NCBI GenBank assembly: GCA_964370795.1
Contig: CAYJME010000140.1
Span: forward strand, 1-9,044
Direction: 5' to 3'
From: JAHFOW01 sp964370795
Lineage (GTDB): Bacteria > Planctomycetota > Brocadiia > Brocadiales > Brocadiaceae
DNA length: 9,044 bases
The translations under genes were made by a program, and so were the position numbers. The notes beneath the pieces are model-generated. The model was not told the origin of the DNA. It worked only from the letters and a program-made list of their open reading frames with translations, and did not search any database. Shown here piece by piece: positions 7,490 to 9,044 of this stretch (positions are counted from its first letter, which is position 1; each line of letters starts with the position of its first letter).

Positions 7490-7505
7490 TTAACGCGTCC
7501 ATCCA

Positions 7506-7973
7506 TTAGCCGAAGGTGCCTTTGCATGTACACTGACGGTATTGTATTACCCTATCACAATGCTCTGATCGTTTCTCTCGTTTAATAACAAAGCGCAAAT
7601 CCCTAACGGATTTTGACCAGGACCGGCCGATTGTTAGGCATCCATTTCCTAATTCCCCTTGTTCATTGCGTCCCCACGCTAACACCTTTCCGTTAGACTT
7701 TAGGATAATAGTATGAGCACTACCACAGGCAATGGCGGTCACGCCGCTCAGCCCATTGACCCGTACCGGCAGGTTGCTATTCGTATTAGTCCCGTTGCCC
7801 AATTGCCCATGTTTATTCCATCCCCACGCCCACACCGTCCCGTCTGATTTCGGGGCGATAGTTTGATAAAACCCTCCCGCAATATTCGGTTGCGCTGATG
7901 CCCATGACAACTTCTGGGCGAAGAACACTACACACAGTAAAAGTAGAATAGCCATAGTTGAAAAGGCATACAT
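7506..7973 (-). CDS. Secreted RCC1-repeat protein, truncated and probably frameshifted
   Basis: The 155-residue frame has a hydrophobic signal segment (MAILLLLCVVFFA, 7-19; likely cleavage after WASA). About one and a half RCC1/BLIP-II-type units follow (SDGTVWAWGWNKHGQLGNG, AIACGSAHTIILKSNG, LAWGRNEQGELGNG), spaced 150 nt apart. RCC1 units form beta-propeller blades and normally come in about seven, so a propeller cannot be complete. After GNGC the frame leaves the repeat: in another frame the DNA reads NNRPVLVKIR then TAG (7603-7605), matching the C-terminus PVRVLIRW of the neighbouring RCC1 gene. The last about 35 residues of this frame are therefore probably not native. The ATG at 7971-7973 directly abuts AAAAGG; a better-placed site (AGGAG, 8013-8017) faces ACG at 8004-8006 in the same frame. 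Function is unknown; the signal peptide places it outside the cytoplasm. Confidence 0.65.
   Translation of the reverse strand: MYAFSTMAILLLLCVVFFAQKLSWASAQPNIAGGFYQTIAPKSDGTVWAWGWNKHGQLGNGTNTNSNLPVRVNGLSGVTAIACGSAHTIILKSNGKVLAWGRNEQGELGNGCLTIGRSWSKSVRDLRFVIKREKRSEHCDRVIQYRQCTCKGTFG
7551..7625 (-). repeat. Shared 3' end of RCC1 genes, copy 1
   Basis: This segment aligns with 8421-8490 at the end of the other RCC1 gene. The similarity covers the last coding codons (P-V-x-V-x-I-R then stop) and about 50 bp beyond the stop, including ATTAAA and AACGATCA. The two copies lie about 870 bp apart in the same orientation. A tandem duplication of a whole gene with its trailer explains this most simply. 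Confidence 0.6.
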
Positions 7974-8086
7974 CCTTTTACAAACAGGTAAAAACCTACT
8001 TTTCGTAACTTACTCCTACAGGTATTTGAAAAATAAATCCCTTAATAATACTATGCGTGTTTTACAAATATTTTCTTATGTACAAT

Positions 8087-8097
8087 CACCTCCTTCC
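8087..8097 (-). promoter_or_regulatory. Strong orphan ribosome-binding site
   Basis: On the minus strand AAGGAGGTGAT is a near-perfect match to the usual anti-Shine-Dalgarno sequence. The bases after it offer GTG and TTG starts that give only 13 and 7 codons before stops. It lies about 115 bp upstream of the called start of the RCC1 gene. It may mark the original start of a longer or different gene, or a short leader peptide. Confidence 0.3.
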
Positions 8098-8133
8098 GTT
8101 GCGCGGGTGGTTTATTCCCTGCCCCATTCGTAG

Positions 8134-8151
8134 TGACGACTTTAGTCGTCA
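8134..8151. repeat. Palindromic repeat, TGACGACT arms
   Basis: TGACGACT (8134-8141) and AGTCGTCA (8144-8151) form a perfect 8-bp inverted repeat around TT. It is preceded by ATTCGTAG (8126-8133), which recurs at 8161-8168 just before the next palindrome, so the two look like a tandem pair of related elements between the RCC1 genes. Palindromes of this GACGACT type recur as dispersed repeats in several bacterial genomes. Confidence 0.6.
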
Positions 8152-8170
8152 TCCATAGATATTCGTAGCC

Positions 8171-8199
8171 GTAGAGACAAGGCAATGCCTTGTCTCTAC
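8171..8199. repeat. Palindromic repeat, 14-bp perfect arms
   Basis: GTAGAGACAAGGCA (8171-8184) and TGCCTTGTCTCTAC (8186-8199) are exact reverse complements around a single A. This 29-base palindrome resembles the GTAGAGACAAGGC-type dispersed repeats found in intergenic DNA of various bacteria. It could act as a hairpin in transcripts of either strand; no clear T-tract follows. Confidence 0.7.
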
Positions 8200-8324
8200 A
8201 ATGTATCGACACTACCTTTTACAAGCGCTAATATGAGACCGCTCCACCACATGGTGGTTCTTTTCCAGAATGGGCTAATGGCACTATCTTGCCCAAGGGT
8301 AACATCATAGTCAGTAATACTCAT
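8196..8324 (-). CDS. Possible 42-residue small membrane protein
   Basis: A minus frame from ATG at 8322-8324 to TAG at 8196-8198 encodes a peptide beginning MSITDYDVTLGQDSAISPFW, followed by KRTTMWWSGLILALVKGS with one possible membrane segment. The stop codon lies within the 29-base palindrome, so the palindrome may have truncated a longer gene. There is no strong ribosome-binding site (TTTGGA precedes the ATG). Composition is protein-like, but no family is recognised. Confidence 0.3.
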   Translation of the reverse strand: MSITDYDVTLGQDSAISPFWKRTTMWWSGLILALVKGSVDTL

Positions 8325-8415
8325 TCCAAATCAAAAGGGTTTTGCAGAAATGTGGGAAATGGCACAAAATTGTATAAAACCAAGGAAATTCTGCAACTTT
8401 GACGTTACCTTGCAT
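8311..8415 (-). CDS. Possible 34-residue peptide overlapping the small frame downstream
   Basis: The frame from ATG at 8413-8415 to TGA at 8311-8313 starts MQGNVKVAEFPWFYTILCHF and is aromatic- and cysteine-containing. It overlaps the next small frame by 14 nt, as in translationally coupled pairs, but it has no good ribosome-binding site. No family is recognised; chance is quite possible. Confidence 0.15.
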   Translation of the reverse strand: MQGNVKVAEFPWFYTILCHFPHFCKTLLIWNEYY

Positions 8416-8420
8416 CTTGC

Positions 8421-8490
8421 CATATCACTATGCTATGATCGTTTTCTGCATTTAATAGTAAAGAGCGATTACCAGCGGATCAGGACCCGC
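8421..8490 (-). repeat. Shared 3' end of RCC1 genes, copy 2
   Basis: This is the counterpart of 7551-7625: the C-terminal codons PVRVLIRW, the stop at 8469-8471, then about 48 bp matching the trailer of the other gene (ATTAAA, AACGATCATAGCATAGTGATA). The similarity fades beyond 8421. Confidence 0.6.
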
Positions 8491-9044
8491 ACCGGTAGGT
8501 TGCTGCCCGTATGCGTCCCATTTCCCAATTGCCCATATTTATTGTATCCCCACGTCCACACTGTCCTGTGTAACTTCAGGGCGATGGTGTGATACTCACC
8601 GCCGGCAATGGCAATCACGGCACTGAGCCCACGGACCCGCACTGGCCGCCGTTTAAAAAACGTATGCCCATTTCCCAATTGCCCAAATTTATTCCATCCC
8701 CACGCCCACACCGTCCCGTTTGACTTCAGGGCGATGGTGTGATACCCACCACCGGCAATGGCAGTCACGTCATCAAGCCCACGGACCTGCACCGGCACGT
8801 TGCTGCCCGTATGCTTCCCATTTCCCAATTGCCCATATTTATTGTATCCCCACGTCCACACTGTCCTGTGNNNNNNNNNNNNNNNNNNNNNNNNNNNNNN
8901 NNNNNNNNNNNNNNNNNNNNNNNNNNNNNNNNNNNNNNNNNNNNNNNNNNNNNNNNNNNNNNNNNNNNNNCAATGGCAGTCACGTCATCAAGCCCACGGA
9001 CCTGCACCGGCACGTTGCTGCCCGTCTGCGTCCCATTTCCCAAT
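8469..9044 (-). CDS. RCC1-repeat protein, 5' end outside the window, interrupted by a gap
   Basis: The C-terminal part of an RCC1/BLIP-II-like beta-propeller protein enters from the right edge. Sequence from 9043 reads LGNGTQTGSNVPVQVRGLDD before the 100-N gap. After the gap it continues TVWTWGYNKYGQLGNG, AIAGGGYHTIALKSNGTVWA, WGWNKFGQLGNG and so on, ending PVRVLIRW and TAA at 8469-8471. Units are exactly 50 residues (150 nt), with the G-Q-L-G-N-G and Y-H-T-I-A-L-K cores expected of the family. Members of this family mediate protein binding; secreted bacterial examples have diverse or unknown roles. A TGG codon (about 8858) follows an M-coding triplet in some reads of this frame, but the real start lies upstream outside the window. 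The reading frame on either side of the gap agrees only if the gap is not 100 bases. Confidence 0.75.
8521..8870 (-). repeat. Tandem 150-bp RCC1 units with a 300-bp higher-order period
   Basis: The motif TTTCCCAATTGCCCA (plus strand) starts at 8521, 8671 and 8821, exactly 150 bp apart. Bases 8821-8870 are identical to 8521-8570, whereas 8671-8720 differs at several positions. This gives alternating unit types (WTWGYNKY and WAWGWNKF) and a 300-bp super-period. It indicates recent duplication of unit pairs. Confidence 0.75.
8871..8970. other. Assembly gap (100 Ns)
   Basis: Exactly 100 Ns lie inside the RCC1 repeat array. Sequence on both sides duplicates nearby sequence (8821-8870 equals 8521-8570; 8971 onward matches 8755 onward for over 50 bases), so assembly ambiguity is the likely cause. 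From the repeat spacing the missing length should be 35 bases plus a multiple of 150. Confidence 0.9.

Larger units (their letters stand above)
6976..7505. other. 530-bp stretch without a convincing intact gene
   Basis: It holds a perfect hairpin (7117-7142), a plus-strand frame interrupted once (7051-7272) and a minus-strand frame interrupted once (7298-7489). A 21-codon plus-strand frame (7300-7365, MKIANQGDIVVLTGVVHRFR then S) follows AGGGAG at four bases' spacing. None has a recognisable family. A minus-strand open frame at 7005-7250 is rich in Ser, Leu and Pro and looks like an antisense shadow. Confidence 0.5.

Noticed and set aside
8085..8099. Plus-strand ATCACCTCCTT as the 3' end of a 16S rRNA gene
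   Set aside because: Only the short anti-Shine-Dalgarno-like motif matches; there is no rRNA sequence upstream. It is better read as a ribosome-binding site on the minus strand.
8279..8292. Sigma-54-like promoter TGGCAC...TTGC on the plus strand
   Set aside because: The GG and GC elements are separated by 9 rather than the required 10 bases, and no credible plus-strand gene follows.
8350..8592. Plus-strand 80-residue frame
   Set aside because: It runs antisense through the end of the RCC1 gene and shows no independent coding signal.
8521..8870. CRISPR array
   Set aside because: The regular repeats are 150-bp coding units without unique spacers, and no cas genes are present.
8765..9043. Open frame crossing the N gap
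   Set aside because: It is an artefact: the part left of the gap is out of frame with the RCC1 repeats, and only the arbitrary gap length joins the two pieces.

Overview
The window is bacterial DNA of moderate-to-low GC from a diderm organism: it encodes an outer-membrane beta-barrel porin with a signal peptide, a sigma-54-type activator and a cyclic-di-GMP enzyme. All confidently called genes lie on the minus strand. RCC1-like repeat proteins, NtrC-type signalling, short palindromic repeats and a degenerate 7-bp repeat together would fit an environmental planctomycete such as an anammox bacterium. That is an impression only; no taxonomic marker gene is present.

Layout in transcription order (right to left). 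From 9044 to about 7500 lie two tandem relatives of an RCC1-repeat gene. The first (8469-9044) enters from outside the window and contains a 100-N assembly gap. The second (7506-7973) has a signal peptide, but it appears to be decaying: its best ribosome-binding site faces an ACG codon, and its last repeat carries a frameshift. Both share the same C-terminal coding sequence and about 50 bp beyond it. Between them are two perfect palindromes and small open frames. From about 7500 to 6923 there is no convincing gene, only possible coding remnants on both strands and a perfect 10-bp hairpin. Next come an OprP/OprO-like porin (5768-6922) and a PAS-GAF-GAF-GGDEF diguanylate cyclase (3608-5587). The cyclase's upstream PAS domain has been broken by a frameshift and deletion. 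A 518-bp stretch with decayed fragments and a heptamer repeat follows. A two-component operon (histidine kinase 1548-3089, sigma-54 response regulator 156-1505) closes with a terminator-like hairpin at 126-153.

The genes divide into signalling and cell envelope. The kinase probably senses a periplasmic cue and phosphorylates the NtrC-type regulator, which would activate sigma-54 promoters. I found no canonical -24/-12 site here, so the targets are probably elsewhere. The cyclase would integrate signals through PAS and GAF domains into c-di-GMP output. The porin and the secreted RCC1-like proteins belong to the envelope or exterior. Much of the space between genes holds relics (a broken PAS end, frameshifted RCC1 gene, orphan fragments), so the region looks rearranged and partly degraded. 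I did not find convincing evidence of a complete new system; the RCC1 repeat locus and the decayed cyclase N-terminus are the parts most worth a second look.
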